Assembly: GCA_018136815.1 (NCBI GenBank)
Contig: CM030943.1
Coordinates: 3,017,003 to 3,081,002, forward strand
Direction: 5' to 3'
Origin: Isochrysis galbana
Lineage: Eukaryota > Haptophyta > Isochrysidales > Isochrysidaceae
DNA: 64,000 bases
Part shown: positions 40,214 to 50,065 of the stretch, piece by piece
How positions within the stretch are numbered: position 1 is the stretch's first letter
Layout of the letters: the number at the start of each line of letters is the position of its first letter
Notes under the pieces: generated by a model
Databases searched by the model: none
What the model saw: the letters and a program-made list of their open reading frames with translations, nothing else
Told to the model about the DNA's origin: nothing
Translations under genes and position numbers: made by a program

Positions 40214-40472
40214 GGCGACCAACTATAAAGTTAGTTGCTACCTGACGCTACGAAAATCTTCGCCAAGAAATGGTGCGATCCGCCCCCCCTCTGCCCCCCC
40301 CTCCGTCACGCGCGCTCGCGCTCTACCCGTAAAGATTTGGCGGTCGCGCCCGCGGGGGGATCGGTTCCTATATATCTAAGCTACATTCGGCATTTGATTC
40401 CCGCCCGATGCAGCGCCGTGTCGGGCTGCCGACAGTCCGACCACCCAAGGGGGAGATGCGATGAGATTGCAA

Positions 40473-40746
40473 ATTAAACCTGATTGCCCCCAGAAGCAGA
40501 TAAAGAAGCGCAGGGAAGATAGCAAATTAAACCTATTTGCGAGGCGCCTGGGAGGAAGAAAGGTGGGGAAACGTCCCTTCTCTTTCGAGAGAAAGAGAGA
40601 GAGCGCTCCACAACCCACGATCTCATGCATCCAAGCGAAGCTTTTGACCGAGAGAGAACGAGAACGAGAGAATTATAACGATGAATGCCGAACGACGAAG
40701 AGAAAGAAGAGCGAAGCCTATCGAGTGTCGATTCGCGAATGCGACA
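40473..40746 (-). repeat. LTR of a Ty3-type element, copy 1
   Basis: Minus-strand LTR starting TGTCGCATTCGCGAATCGAC at 40746, directly after a GAGGGGG polypurine tract. The same sequence, CGAGGCGCCTGGGAGGAAGA, CTTTCGAGAGAAAGAGAGAG and CAAGCGAAGCTTTTGACCGA on the plus strand, recurs at 55745-55970. Confidence 0.75.
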
Positions 40747-40915
40747 CCCCCTCACGGCGTCGGTTCGAAGTTGGCGAGGGACTCCATAATGAGATACGAT
40801 GAGACGCATGAAGACGTCTAGCTAGACACTTCGCGGACGAGGGGTTGCCGTTGCAAGGCTCAGCTTCAATCCAACGAGAGAGAGAATCGACGAAAACAAT
40901 CAACTTATCAAAACC
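40747..40915 (-). pseudogene. Integrase core fragment (Ty3 type)
   Basis: LIVFVDSLSRWIEAEPCNGN then PSSAKCLARRL, and in the adjacent frame LIVSHYGVPRQLRTDA: the first strands of the retroviral-type integrase core with the family's V-D-x-x-(S/T)-(R/K)-W-(I/V)-E-A and (R/H)-YG-x-P-x-x-(L/I)-x-(S/T)-D patterns. One frameshift lies between them and the rest of the core is gone. Confidence 0.7.
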
Positions 40916-41197
40916 GGAGCGGCCGGATACGAAATCGTGAGTGGGCGCTTGGTGGACTTGGAAGTAGTCGCCGGCGGCGTCACGGCGGCGACCGTGACCG
41001 ACGCTTGTTGTTGGCCAGCGCGGGCTTGTTCGTACGGGCTCAAGTAGCGCTGGCAGAGGGCGGACATCGGCGGCAGAACGTTGGCGAAGGGGGCGAATGG
41101 GTGGAGGGGCACCCTGCGGGCATCTGGGAGGCTTCCATTCCGGGAGGAGAGGGGCGACTGGGGTACGACCGAGGCGATCGGCATGTAGCCGGCGCGC

Positions 41198-41734
41198 TTA
41201 GTATAGGGCTCGTATCCACCCTCTGAGTCGGAGGGTGGGGGTGGATGGAGCACCGCCCTCGTCTTCAGGCGGGGGCGGGTAGTGCGGAAAAGCCAAAGCG
41301 GGCAAGGTTTCAGTGGGAGCGGGCATTGGCCCGCTCCTCACTGCACCGGAGGGCGACGGGGGCGAGGATGGAGGCGCGGCGCCGAGCTCGGAAGGGTCCG
41401 GGGGAGCGGTGGCTGCGGCCTCGGCGTGCGAGTGGACGAGGGGTTCGGCATCGGTGGGAAGCAGAGCGGGTAGCGGGCCCGACTCTGTGGGTTTGGGGCT
41501 CTGGAGCTCCTGTGGCGGGTCCGGCGCGGGACGCGACGACTCGGATTCTTCACCTGACGGACTGGAGGTTACGGCTGGAACAGGAGGAACCGGATGGGGC
41601 GGAAGGTAGGCGGCGGAAGGCGGAAGGCACGGCCTTTTGGGCATTGGCGGGTTGGACGGGCTGACCATCTTCCATGGTTGGAAGATGGATGGCGGGCAGT
41701 GGCGAGGGCGAGCGCGAGGACGGAGCGGACATAG
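41198..41734 (-). pseudogene. Gag-like proline-rich frame
   Basis: After an ATG at 41732 (MSAPSSRSPSPLPAIHLPTM) the longest frame, one base over, reads NPPMPKRPCLPPSAAYLPPH and EESESSRPAPDPPQELQSPK to 41198, and a further frame continues PPPSDSEGGYEPYTKRAGYM down to about 40930. The position between leader and integrase, and the low-complexity N-terminal character, suggest gag; no nucleic-acid knuckle is seen. Confidence 0.4.
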
Positions 41735-42404
41735 CGGACAGCGAGTGTGAGTGAGTGAGTGAGTGGATTTGGTTGGTGTTGTAAGATTGCTTGTTACGAC
41801 GGAGCGAGAGCGAGAGCGAGAACGAGGGAGCGAGGAGCGACTGGGGCGAGGGACGAGGGCGACAGAGGCCGACAAGGTACCAATCCGACTGGTCCGACAA
41901 CAATCCGAGACACGCACACTCGACTTTCACCCAACATTCCTCCACACTAACGTATCTTTCCCCACTTGGGCGGGGAAGACACAGAGGGAAGGAAACAAGG
42001 AAGAGAAAGCCGACAAGAGAGCGACGATGCGACGGAAGAGCCGACGGCGAACGGCGGTTACCGCGAACGAGTAGGTAGAAAGTAAGGAGGGAATCTACGT
42101 GCGTAAACCGAAAGGGGCGAGAGGATAGGCTTCGCGCGGGGGAAAAAGTCCGCAGCAACGAACACCTACGACGAGGACGAGAGCGAGCGCGGGGGAACGA
42201 CAGCAAGGAGGGACCAAAGGCAGAGCAAGGCCCAAGGTGCGAAGGAGCGAAACAGGAGCGAGACAGGCCACAAAGGGGCGCGACGGCAAGGAGCGAGGGC
42301 GAGTTACGAGAGAAGAGTTCTACGAGTTACCAGTAAAACTCCGCGGCCGACAAGATCGAAAGAGTACAAAGACGCAAGGTCAGAAGTCGATCGCGGATGC
42401 GACA

Positions 42405-42849
42405 TGGTACGTCGCAGCCAAGGACATCCCTCCAGAAAACATCCCCGGCTCCCCCGCGGAAGCCCTCTCCCCCTCTCCCCTCCCGTCTCTCCCCGAGTGT
42501 TTCCTTGAGTTTCCGGCCCCCGTTTGTCTATTTCTTTCCCGCGCGATTCCCCTCCCCCCCCCGCGCGTGACGTTTTCCCTCCGTGTCCTGACTACGCTCC
42601 GCGCTATCGCTCGAGCGCCCCCCGTGCCCCCTTGTCCGTCCTCCGTCACGTTCTCGTGCTGCTGTGCCCCGTGATGGCTGAGAGCGCGCCCATGTCTTCG
42701 GCCCCGTCCCCGCGCGCTTCCTCGGCTCCCCATTGTTCACCCCCCGTGCTCCAATTGGGCCATACATCTCATGCTACAGTTCATCCTCCACTCAGCTCAC
42801 ACCCAGCCGCACCACAGCCACAGCTCCTCACGATCCACCACACTGGCCA
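42405..42849. other. Pyrimidine-rich spacer, no supportable gene
   Basis: C/T-rich plus strand with proline/serine-rich open frames and no domain signature. Confidence 0.4.
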
Positions 42850-43262
42850 TGGGAGTCATGGGAGCCGCCCAGAGCCCTGTCTGCCTAGCGACCAGGGAAG
42901 GGGGGGGGGGGAGGGGGGGTTCAGCTCGAGGGCAGGCCCAGTATGGGCGTGGGAGTGCGAGTCGCGGCCCGCACCCACTGGAGGTCTGGGCCAGGATGAT
43001 GATTGCCCAGCCCGAGGGCAGAGGGCAGGGGCTGAGGTTGATTGTACGGACGAGGGGAGTTGCCGCAAGGCGGGGAATGAGGGTGAGGAAGGGAAGGGGG
43101 CGTGGCTACGAGAAAGTGATTCAGTGCCACGTGCGAGGCGAGGATATTAAAAGGTTTTTTTTTTGATTGTACGGGCCCACCCCGGCGGGTAGTCGGCAAT
43201 GGAGTGGGGGGGGCGCGAGGCCCCCATTGACCCCCACTTAGAAGAGTAGGTTGGACGATGGT
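42850..43262 (-). repeat. Dispersed repeat B, copy split by an insertion
   Basis: Minus-strand repeat B from about 43262 (CCCACTTATAAGTAGG-like end) to 42850. It is interrupted at the word GATTGTACGG, which is present on both sides of a 115-bp insertion at 43050-43164. Confidence 0.8.
43050..43164 (+). mobile_element. Short 5'-truncated LINE insertion with 10-bp TSD and T-tail
   Basis: The insertion begins ACGAGGGGAGTTGCCGCAAG and ends GGATATTAAAAGG plus ten T. Target duplication GATTGTACGG is at 43040-43049 and 43165-43174. Over its whole length it matches the last ~120 bases of the LINE at 36613-40236 (ACGAGGGGAGTTGCCGCAAG, CAGTGCCACGAGTGAGGCGA, ATATTAAAATG, T-run), so it is a very short copy made from that LINE's 3' end. 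Confidence 0.85.
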
Positions 43263-43577
43263 TGTCAATAGCTAACCACAACGACAGCACATAATGACCT
43301 TGCACGCACGCACGCACGCGCTCTCTTCTCACCTCGACGTCGCACACTAGCCACCACACACAGCTCTTCGAATGCGCGTCAGACGATGCACGCAACGGAG
43401 CACATAAATCATGTCCGGCGACCCTCGGATCGAGCGCTAGCGGTACCCCCGAGGCGCCCTGCGAGCGACGAGACATATCACACCAACGGTGGTCAACGAG
43501 ATTCCGCCATCCTCGCGATCGCCATCGAGGCACGCGTACACGTGGGGGGTAGCCCCCATGTGCAGCTCCTGACGTAG

Positions 43578-44642
43578 CTAAGCACCGTTGGGGCCCCAAC
43601 CCGATGACGACTCACGAGACAGTCCCATTCCGCGAGGGTACACGCCGGGGCTACTCCCGCGACGGCACGTCACCAAGTCCAGCATGGCGCCGCGCACATC
43701 CGGCTTGGACAAGCACAGGGCGACGGTCACGTAGGTCTGCACGAAGCCCCAGCAGAGGCACATGGCTAGCACGGCCGAGGATGGAATGTAAACGACGGTC
43801 GATATGAAGCCGGGCGTCCACAGCGCCAATGCTATGAAGATACGCGTGAAGAAGACCGTGATGGCGCGGGCCCGGCGGATGCGCTTGCGATGGATGTCGC
43901 TGTCCGACTTTGTGCGCGGCTGGAATCCCGAGGACACCGTGTGTAGCTGCGTCCCAAAGGTGAAGAGCTGGCGGCGCCAAGAGGTCAGGACGAGCGCCGC
44001 GACGACGACGATAGGGGTTGCGAAGGCCAGCGGGACGATGACGAGCCAGCTGAAGAGCAGGCCCTCCGTCGAGCTCACCAGGGGCGCACAGAAGAGGCCG
44101 TTGAACGGGAAGGGTTTGTGGAAGTCGAACCCCCACAGCTGCAGCGTGGAGAGGAAGGCGCACCAGGCGTACACACAGAGGACCTTTGAGAGCACCTCCC
44201 GTGGCGAGGGCTCGATGTGGTCTCGGAGCTCCTTCGTGTTGGAGAGGAGGCGGAAGACCTCGAGGGCGAGCACCGCATTCATGTAGAGAGAGCCCGAGCA
44301 GCCAAACACAATCAAGACGCTCTGGAAGTAGCACGCGGCCTCGCTGGCGTAGGCTCCGTGCGCAGCGCTGAAGGACGCGACGAAGGAGAAGTTGAGGTTG
44401 AACAGCAGATCGGGCACGAGCAGCGCACAGAGGTAGAGGTTGAGCGGACGAGCCCGAACGGTTCGAGAGGCGACGATCGCAACGAGCAGCGTGGCGGAGA
44501 GCACGAGGGCGATGGTGGAGAGGGACGCCCATAAGGTCCAGATGAGCGTCCTGGTGGGAACGTCGTCGAGTGCGCCGCGTAAGACGTGCCAGCTCGTGTT
44601 GGAAGGCAGGGTGGAACGGAGAGGAAGGTCGAGAAGAGACAT
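43578..44642 (-). CDS. Seven-transmembrane receptor (GPCR-like), single exon
   Basis: 354 codons from ATG 44642 to TAG 43578. Hydrophobic helices lie at about residues 34-58, 67-90, 104-128, 150-170, 194-221, 259-284 and 288-312. TM2 contains NLYLCALLVPDLLFNLNF, matching the N/L...D pattern of rhodopsin-type receptors. A Cys at the start of TM3 (AACYFQSVL) and one in the second extracellular loop (NGLFCAPL) could form the usual disulfide. The third intracellular loop is basic (SDIHRKRIRRARAITV). N15 (NTS) is a possible glycosylation site before TM1. Family knowledge: such proteins couple surface ligands or light to G proteins; no Schiff-base lysine is evident in TM7, so an opsin is unlikely. 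The upstream minus strand is CT-rich. Ligand unknown. Confidence 0.75.
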   Translation of the reverse strand: MSLLDLPLRSTLPSNTSWHVLRGALDDVPTRTLIWTLWASLSTIALVLSATLLVAIVASRTVRARPLNLYLCALLVPDLLFNLNFSFVASFSAAHGAYASEAACYFQSVLIVFGCSGSLYMNAVLALEVFRLLSNTKELRDHIEPSPREVLSKVLCVYAWCAFLSTLQLWGFDFHKPFPFNGLFCAPLVSSTEGLLFSWLVIVPLAFATPIVVVAALVLTSWRRQLFTFGTQLHTVSSGFQPRTKSDSDIHRKRIRRARAITVFFTRIFIALALWTPGFISTVVYIPSSAVLAMCLCWGFVQTYVTVALCLSKPDVRGAMLDLVTCRRGSSPGVYPRGMGLSRESSSGWGPNGA

Positions 44643-44649
44643 CGCGTCG

Positions 44650-44910
44650 ATCTCTCCGCCTCGTCTCTCTCTCTCTCGTCTCTCTCGCTCCTCACGTCTC
44701 TCTCTCGTCTCTCGCCCCTCTCGCTCTCGTCTCTCTCTCCCTCTGCTCTCTCTCTCTGTTTCTGTGGGACGGGCCCCTACCCCCGCCCTCCTTCCCCCCT
44801 GGCTCGCTAGGCAGCCTCGCGTCCCGGCTCCCACAGGCCAGCGAGGGGCTGCTCCCCTTTCCACTCCCCCCCTCCCTCTGCTCGCAGGGCACCAACCCCC
44901 CCACGCGACG

Positions 44911-44946
<36 letters not shown>

Positions 44947-45650
44947 AGAGAGAGAGAGAGAGGGAGGGGAGGGGGGAGAGAAGAGAAGAAGAGGAGAGAA
45001 GGTTAGAGAGAGAGGCCGGAACGGCGAGGGAGGGGGAGGGAGAAGAGAAGCGAAGAGAGGAGGAGAGGGCGGTGGGGAGAGGGAGAGCTGTTGTTTCTCC
45101 CCTTCCGTTTCTCTTCTGTTCTCTCTCTCTCTCTTCTATTCTGTCGAGAGGGTCCCTCTCTCTCTCTCTCTCTCTCTCTTCCTCTCTTCTTCTGTCCTCT
45201 TCTCTTCAAACGACGGCAGCGGGAAGAAGAAGAAGGGGAAGGAGAAGAAGAAGAGAGAGAGAGAGGGGGGGAGAGAGAGGGAGAGAGAGAGGGGGGAGAG
45301 GGGGGGGGGTTATTCTGTGGTCCCACCGCTGGGACAGAATCCGTAAGAGAGAGCCCCAGATCCATAAGGAAGAGGAGCGGCAGCGGAGAGAGAGAGAGGA
45401 GGAGGAAGCGCTCGTGAGACCTGAGAGGACCTCCTCGATGGAGAAGAAACCGTCCGCGGTCGGTGTGAAAGAACTCGGAGAGGGTGGGGCGCACCGAGGC
45501 AGAGTCCTCGGACGGCAAGGCCGCGGGGGGGGGGAGGCGAGGGGGGGAGGTGTGGAAGAAGAGAGAGGAGAGAAGAAGAAGAGGAGGAGGAGAGAGAGAG
45601 AGAGAGAGGGAGAGGGAGAGAGAGAGAGAGAAGAGAGAGGAGAGGGAGAG
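44650..45650. repeat. Alternating CT- and GA-rich tracts
   Basis: CT-rich on the plus strand at about 44650-44760 and 45115-45210, GA-rich at about 44908-45080, 45235-45300 and 45570-45650. The switches create inverted, potentially pairing segments. It forms the 5' flank of the minus-strand receptor gene. No supportable coding region. Confidence 0.8.
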
Positions 45651-46752
45651 AAGAACCCCGGCGATGTTCCTGGAAGTTGCCCGCGTTCCCCCTGAGAGAT
45701 CCGCCTCCAGATGCGAGCGGATGCGAGCGGATTGGGACCGGCGCTCGCGGGGGGGAGCTGCACGGGCGGCGGGGGGGGGGCGCGGGAGGGGCGGGGGGGG
45801 GGGGGCGCGCGCGGGGGGGGGCGGGGGGGCGGCGAGATCCCGAGCGGTTTCTCCAATGAGGCCCCTCGTGAGGCGGTAACTGCCCCCCTCCGCGAGCACG
45901 CGGGGAGATCGGCCGAGCCCGGCGTGAGATCAGGCTCGGCACCGACGAGATCGGTCGAGGCCGCGGCGAGATCGGCCGCCTTCTTCGTGGAGCGAGGCGT
46001 TCAGATTCATTGGAGAGATACTCCCCCCCCCCTCCCCCGATAGACCGAGATCCCCCCCCCCCCCCCAAGAAGTGAGATCCCCCCCCTCTAATTGAGAGAG
46101 ATCCCCTCCCCCTTTTCATCGAGAGAGATCCCCTCCCCCCAATCAGTAAGTCACCTCCCGCCCATTCCTCACCAACTCCCCCCCCCCCTCCCATATTTAG
46201 CCCCCCCCCCCTTTCCCAATTAAGTAACACCGCCCCCCCCCCCCCTCTCTCTTCTCTTCCCCCCTCCCCCCCGCGCCACGACTCTTGCTCCCCCCTCTTT
46301 CTCATCTCTTTCCCCCCTCTTTCTCATCTCTCTCCCCCCCTCTCTCTCTCCCCCCTCTTCCTCCCTCCCATCGCCCCCCGCATCGCCCCCCCCCCCCCCC
46401 TCCTCCTCCCCCCCCCTCGCCTCCTCTCGAGCTCGTGATCTCCATCGGCGACGCGCTCTCGAGCAACCCGATCTCCGACTCCGAGCCACGCCTCTGCATC
46501 CGATCTCACCACCGACCTCCGGAGCCGAGATGCCGAGATCCCGATCTCGTCGTGCCCTCGCAACCACCACCCGTCACCCGTTGCGCCAATCGTCACTTCT
46601 TTGCCAATTAATCAATTAATTGCTCATCACCATCACCATCTACACCATTCCAATGAGACCCGAATCGAACCGTGACCGGGTGGACCCCCTAGCCCCCTAG
46701 GTGGCAAACACCAAACACCCTAGCCCCACGCACTGCTAGCCCTTATTTAATT
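45651..46752. other. G/C homopolymer-rich region, no supportable gene
   Basis: G runs at about 45768-45830 and many C runs from 46021 to 46400. GAGAGAGATCCCC(C/T)(C/T)CC-type motifs recur between 46060 and 46140, and CTCATCTCTTTCCCCCCT is near-duplicated at 46300-46340. No convincing frame. Confidence 0.5.
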
Positions 46753-46890
46753 TTAAAATAACTGTGGACTATTTGATCCCTCAATTCGACTGATGCCCCA
46801 TAATTGACGGAACGACACCTCGGCTTTCGAATCCTTTGCGAGCCCAATTCGGATCCCTTGGAATTTGGCCTCGTTTGTTTTGCCACCCAT
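46753..46890 (-). mobile_element. LINE reverse-transcriptase fragment
   Basis: The minus strand reads GGKTNEAKFQGIRIGLAKDS, the segment right after the catalytic YxDD strand of LINE reverse transcriptase (family pattern G-L-x-x-N-x-x-K-x-x-x-I-R-I-G). Its 5' breakpoint, at GGCAAAACAAACGAGGCCAA, is at the same position of the LINE as the junction at 54936. Confidence 0.6.
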
Positions 46891-47007
46891 AGGAACAACC
46901 GGCCGACTAAAAAGTGAGAGGGAGACGCAATAGCCCGGCCACAAGCCGCATAACCACCTCAGATTATCAGCAGGCCTGCCCGGAGCCCGCGCACTGAACC
47001 AGGCTCG

Positions 47008-47075
47008 CGGTAGTGCACCCGAGCCGCACCCCGGATACCAAAGAAAAAGGACTGAAGGGGGGAAGGGTGTCGAGT
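47008..47075 (+). repeat. Dispersed repeat E, copy
   Basis: GGTAGTGCACCCGAGCCGCA, CCCCGGATACCAAAGAAAAA, GGACTGAAGGGGGGAAGG. Family copies: 11757-11830, 56050-56110 and 62907-62975. Confidence 0.7.
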
Positions 47076-47499
47076 CGAGCGGAGCCGGAGGGCTCTGGGC
47101 CACTCCGTCGCGAGCGGCACCGGCGGTTAGCGCGGCGCCTTGGCCCTCCTCCCCGCCGGGAGTAGGGTGGATGAAATTCTGGATGGGGTCGGGCATCCCC
47201 ATTTGGGTGTCTGGACGGGGAACGAACGGCGAACGAAGGGCGGTGGGGCGGCGAGGCGCTCCTAGCGGCCCTAGTGTGTTGGGTTTTAAGGGATTGTTAG
47301 ACCTACAAAGAACTCTTCCCTCAGGGAGGGAGCCTAGGCTGCTTGAGTGCAGCGACGCAGCGAACAACGACGGACAACGGAGCCTGAGAACAACAGGATA
47401 CACCGACTCACGAACACACCGGAATCATTCACCCAAACCAAGCAAATTATCAAGCAACCGCGACCCCAAATCACCGATAACTCAAACACGTCGCAAGAA

Positions 47500-48393
47500 A
47501 GACGGAGAGAGAGAGCGAGAGAGAGAGAGACTCCGCAGCGACGGCCGGAGCGTGTCTCCCTTGTAACTTCCCACGTAGCGGAGAGTCCGAAGGGGAGCGT
47601 CATGTCGCGCGACCACGGCGATCACTTTGGATACAGATCGCGACGAGATATCTTCACGACCGAATAAATCTTGCCGTTGAGCGTGAACCTTCTAGACGCT
47701 TCTAACGAACAACCCTGAGTAGCAACAAAGGGGAAGAAACACCAAAGGGGCCAAGGGCTTGCATGTAGCTTGCATCAAGGGGAAAGATTCCCTCACCTAA
47801 GAAGCGAACCTACACCGATCTCCAAGGGGAGATGGCAAATTAAACCTCAAATCTCGAGCGGATAGAGCAACCGACTCGCTCGCCAAAAATCTTGACCGAG
47901 AAGAAAGAAGCAAGGACCTACAAGCCAAGGGTAGCGGACCTAGGGAATGTGAGAGGAAATTTCCGAACGCCAACGCGAACGCCAAACGCCGGAAGGCAAC
48001 GAAACCCTAACCAGGCCAAGCAGAACCTATGAAGAACAGGCCTGGACGACAACGAAAGTTAGCAAGTCCCAAGCAAGAACCGGAACCCAACAAGAAACAA
48101 CAAGCCTTGCAAGAAGCTAAATAAGCCTTCACAAGGTAACTCGAGAGCCTGAGACAAGCGCGCAGCGAGAGACAGGCGACCTGGCTCCTTTGGGTCAAGA
48201 TTACCCGAAAGGAGGAAACCTGGAATCTATACCTGACAAACAGGCTAGACGGAACGAAACGAGAACTCGAATTCTAGATCGCTAGGGACGAACCCTACCA
48301 ACCTAGAAGTACCTGAGCTTCACCGTGTGGCCGCACGGCGAAGGACCTGGAAATAAGAACCTGGAAATCGCATCATCTAGGATGAATGCGACA
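47500..48393 (+). repeat. LTR-like region shared with 55290-55360 and 63560-63806
   Basis: GACTCCGCAGCGACGGCCGG and AGCGTGTCTCCCTTGTA (about 47530-47565) recur at about 55320-55360. The stretch 48140-48393 (AGACAAGCGCGCAGCGAGAG, GGTCAAGATTACCCGAAAGG, CGAATTCTAGATCGCTAGGG, CTAGGATGAATGCGACA) recurs inverted at 63560-63806. The terminal GAATGCGACA is an LTR end like that at 40746 and 55968. Confidence 0.65.
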
Positions 48394-48574
48394 CCCCCCG
48401 ACTAAGATCGAGACGTCTCCCGATGTCGAGAGGTGAACCTGGAAACAGAGACTTGGAACCTAGAACCTGGGCTGACCAGAGGTCAGAATCGGAACAAGAA
48501 GCAACGGAACATAGCGAGCGAAACGTGGAGACAAGAACACCCTCTGGATCCAAAGCGAGCACGAAATCGGCGGC

Positions 48575-48994
48575 TTAACGCGGCGCCAAGAGCTGGCGTA
48601 CTTCTTCTCGTTGATCGTCGGAAAGAAGCCGGTCTGGATCGATGGTGGCTGAGTCGAGTAGGGCTCGTTGCTCCTCGCTCAGCGCGGTGACAGGGTCACC
48701 ACACTCATCGCGTCCAGTCGGAGTCCAGCCCCGGTGCAACTTGAAACGCACCTGGAGCGAAGCTATCGGATCCAGAGACGGCAGGGTCAGCGCATCGACC
48801 CCGGTGTGGACGATCGTCACCGCGATGCGATGATCGTCCGTGGGCGTGACCACCGTGGGCATTACGAGAGGAGACGAATCGAGAGCCTCGCGATTTGGTA
48901 GGCGGTCGACCAGCATCGCGCAGTCCGAATGATCTCGGAGAGCTAGCGGAACCCTGACCCAGATGGTTGCGCGGTGGAAGGCAGGAATCGTCAC
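48575..48994 (-). pseudogene. Ty3-type pol fragment between protease and RT
   Basis: A 139-codon frame reading IAVTIVHTGVDALTLPSLDP, ASLQVRFKLHRGWTPTG and then LSEEQRALLDSATIDPDRLL and DDQREEVRQLLAPR. The last part resembles the (L)-x-x-E-Q-x-x-x-L-x-x-L-L stretch that precedes the reverse transcriptase of Ty3/gypsy elements. The rest of pol is absent here. Confidence 0.5.
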
Positions 48995-48999
48995 AGCTT

Positions 49000-49605
49000 G
49001 CTCCGTATAGAGAAGATATTCGGACGAGGTACTTCAAACATGTCTTGCATAGGAGGATAGCTACGGCGAACCGTTTTGCCGACGATCCGACATGCCGCTT
49101 TTGTGGCATAGCCCCCGAGAGTTCTACTCACCTGGCCTCATGTGTCGCGACGGAGCCCGTCTTTGAATTCATAGAAGGACTTTTGGGGATTACCCTTACT
49201 TAGGCCGGGATCTGAAATAGCCCAACGCCTCTTCTGCTATCAGGTGGAAAGACCACACCCCTCCTCGGGATACTTGGGTATCTTGGCATGGAGATATATC
49301 CTAACCGACTTCTATAACATCCAGTATGGCAACGCGGACGGCAGGTCCGTTAGATCGATCCTAAGGGCGATCCTTACGAGATATCACCTGTTAGCAACGG
49401 CGAAAGTCGGTTTCTTTCAAAGGCTTGAAAAACAAAGAAAGAGAGAATATGGGGTTACACGCCCCGAGCAACAAACACATCAAGAAAATGATAAGCCCGC
49501 TATACACGGTAGACAAGGATTTCAACATAGAAATGTCGGTGGACCTCTTGCAAGCGGCAAGGGGTCTGGACCTACGACACATCACCTAAAGCAGCTAAAC
49601 CTCTA
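49000..49605 (+). mobile_element. LINE ORF2 C-terminal remnant
   Basis: TRYFKHVLHRRIATANRFAD and CRFCGIAPESSTHLASC (zinc knuckle) to about 49203, then in another frame SGYLGILAWRYILTDFYNIQ and finally VDKDFNIEMSVDLLQAARGL to about 49590. It parallels 23589-24866 and 36949-37821 but has stops and frameshifts, and its 5' part is replaced at about 49000 by the Ty3 pol fragment. Confidence 0.7.
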
Positions 49606-49727
49606 GGTCGGAATCACAGCGGATATCAAAGAGGAGCCTAAAATACTTAAGGGAGAATAACCCGAGCCAGCACCGAAATCAAAGGACGAACCACGGTCTC
49701 CCGCCCCCTTCTCTCCAACTCCTGGCC

Positions 49728-49905
49728 GAAGCAGCGCGCGCGGCCTCCCCGGAACCAGCTTCTCCGCTAAGAAGGGAACTGGGAAAGGGGGAGGGGGTTG
49801 CTAGTGCTAGGGCTAGGGGTTAAGGTTGGGTAGTAGGGAGGTACATAAGCGCACTGCCTCACGCCGCACACGCAGCGGGGATTTTTAAGAAGATTTTTTT
49901 TTTAC
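49728..49905 (+). repeat. Dispersed repeat A, most complete copy
   Basis: TGGCCGAAGCAGCGCGCGCG at the 5' end, AACCAGCTTCTCCGCTAAGA, GGGTAGTAGGGAGGTACATA, GCACTGCCTCACGCCGCACA, then TTTTTAAGAAGA and ten T. TGGCCGAAGCAG resembles a polymerase III box A; no good box B was found. Body length is about 170 bp. Confidence 0.85.
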
Positions 49906-50065
49906 CGTATCTCGGGGAGTCGTGGGCCGTATCTCCCCTGGAGGGGGCTACGAGCTACGAGCTACCGGTAGCTGGGAGCGTAAGTAAGGAGGCTGACCTC
50001 TACAAAACAAGGTGAGCCAACTAACCTTATACTAGACTCGTGGTTGGGGGGGAAAGGCCACGGCG

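Larger units (their letters stand above)
36613..40236 (-). mobile_element. LINE derivative 2 with 20-bp target duplications
   Basis: GCTACCTGACGCTACGAAAA stands at 36593-36612 and at 40237-40256, a perfect 20-bp duplication bracketing a 3.6-kb element read on the minus strand. It begins with the leader AACTAACTTTATAGTT, has a complete ORF1 (40213-38672), and then ORF2 sequence from just after the reverse transcriptase onward (38693-37971 and 37821-36949). A ~330-bp 3' untranslated region ends in ATATTAAAATG and oligo-T. Endonuclease and reverse transcriptase are missing. The matching duplications show the present, internally deleted form moved as a unit. Confidence 0.85.
40747..42404 (-). mobile_element. 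Decayed Ty3-type LTR retrotransposon
   Basis: Minus strand from TGTCGCATCCGCGATCGACT at about 42404 (putative 5' LTR start) through the family D leader, a proline-rich gag-like frame, an integrase fragment and a polypurine tract at about 40750. Protease, reverse transcriptase and RNase H are absent, so it is internally deleted. A 5' LTR cannot be aligned over its whole length with the 3' LTR, so the element may be mosaic. Confidence 0.65.

Noticed and set aside
42856-43268. Protein-coding genes within repeat B copies
   Set aside because: The frames differ between copies and the DNA is a dispersed repeat with internal hairpins.
43651-44532. 293-codon minus-strand frame inside the receptor gene
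   Set aside because: Alternative frame of the seven-transmembrane gene; arginine/alanine-rich and without helices.
46640-46700. tRNA on the minus strand around GGTTCGATTCGGG
   Set aside because: Only a T-loop-like word; the other arms are missing.
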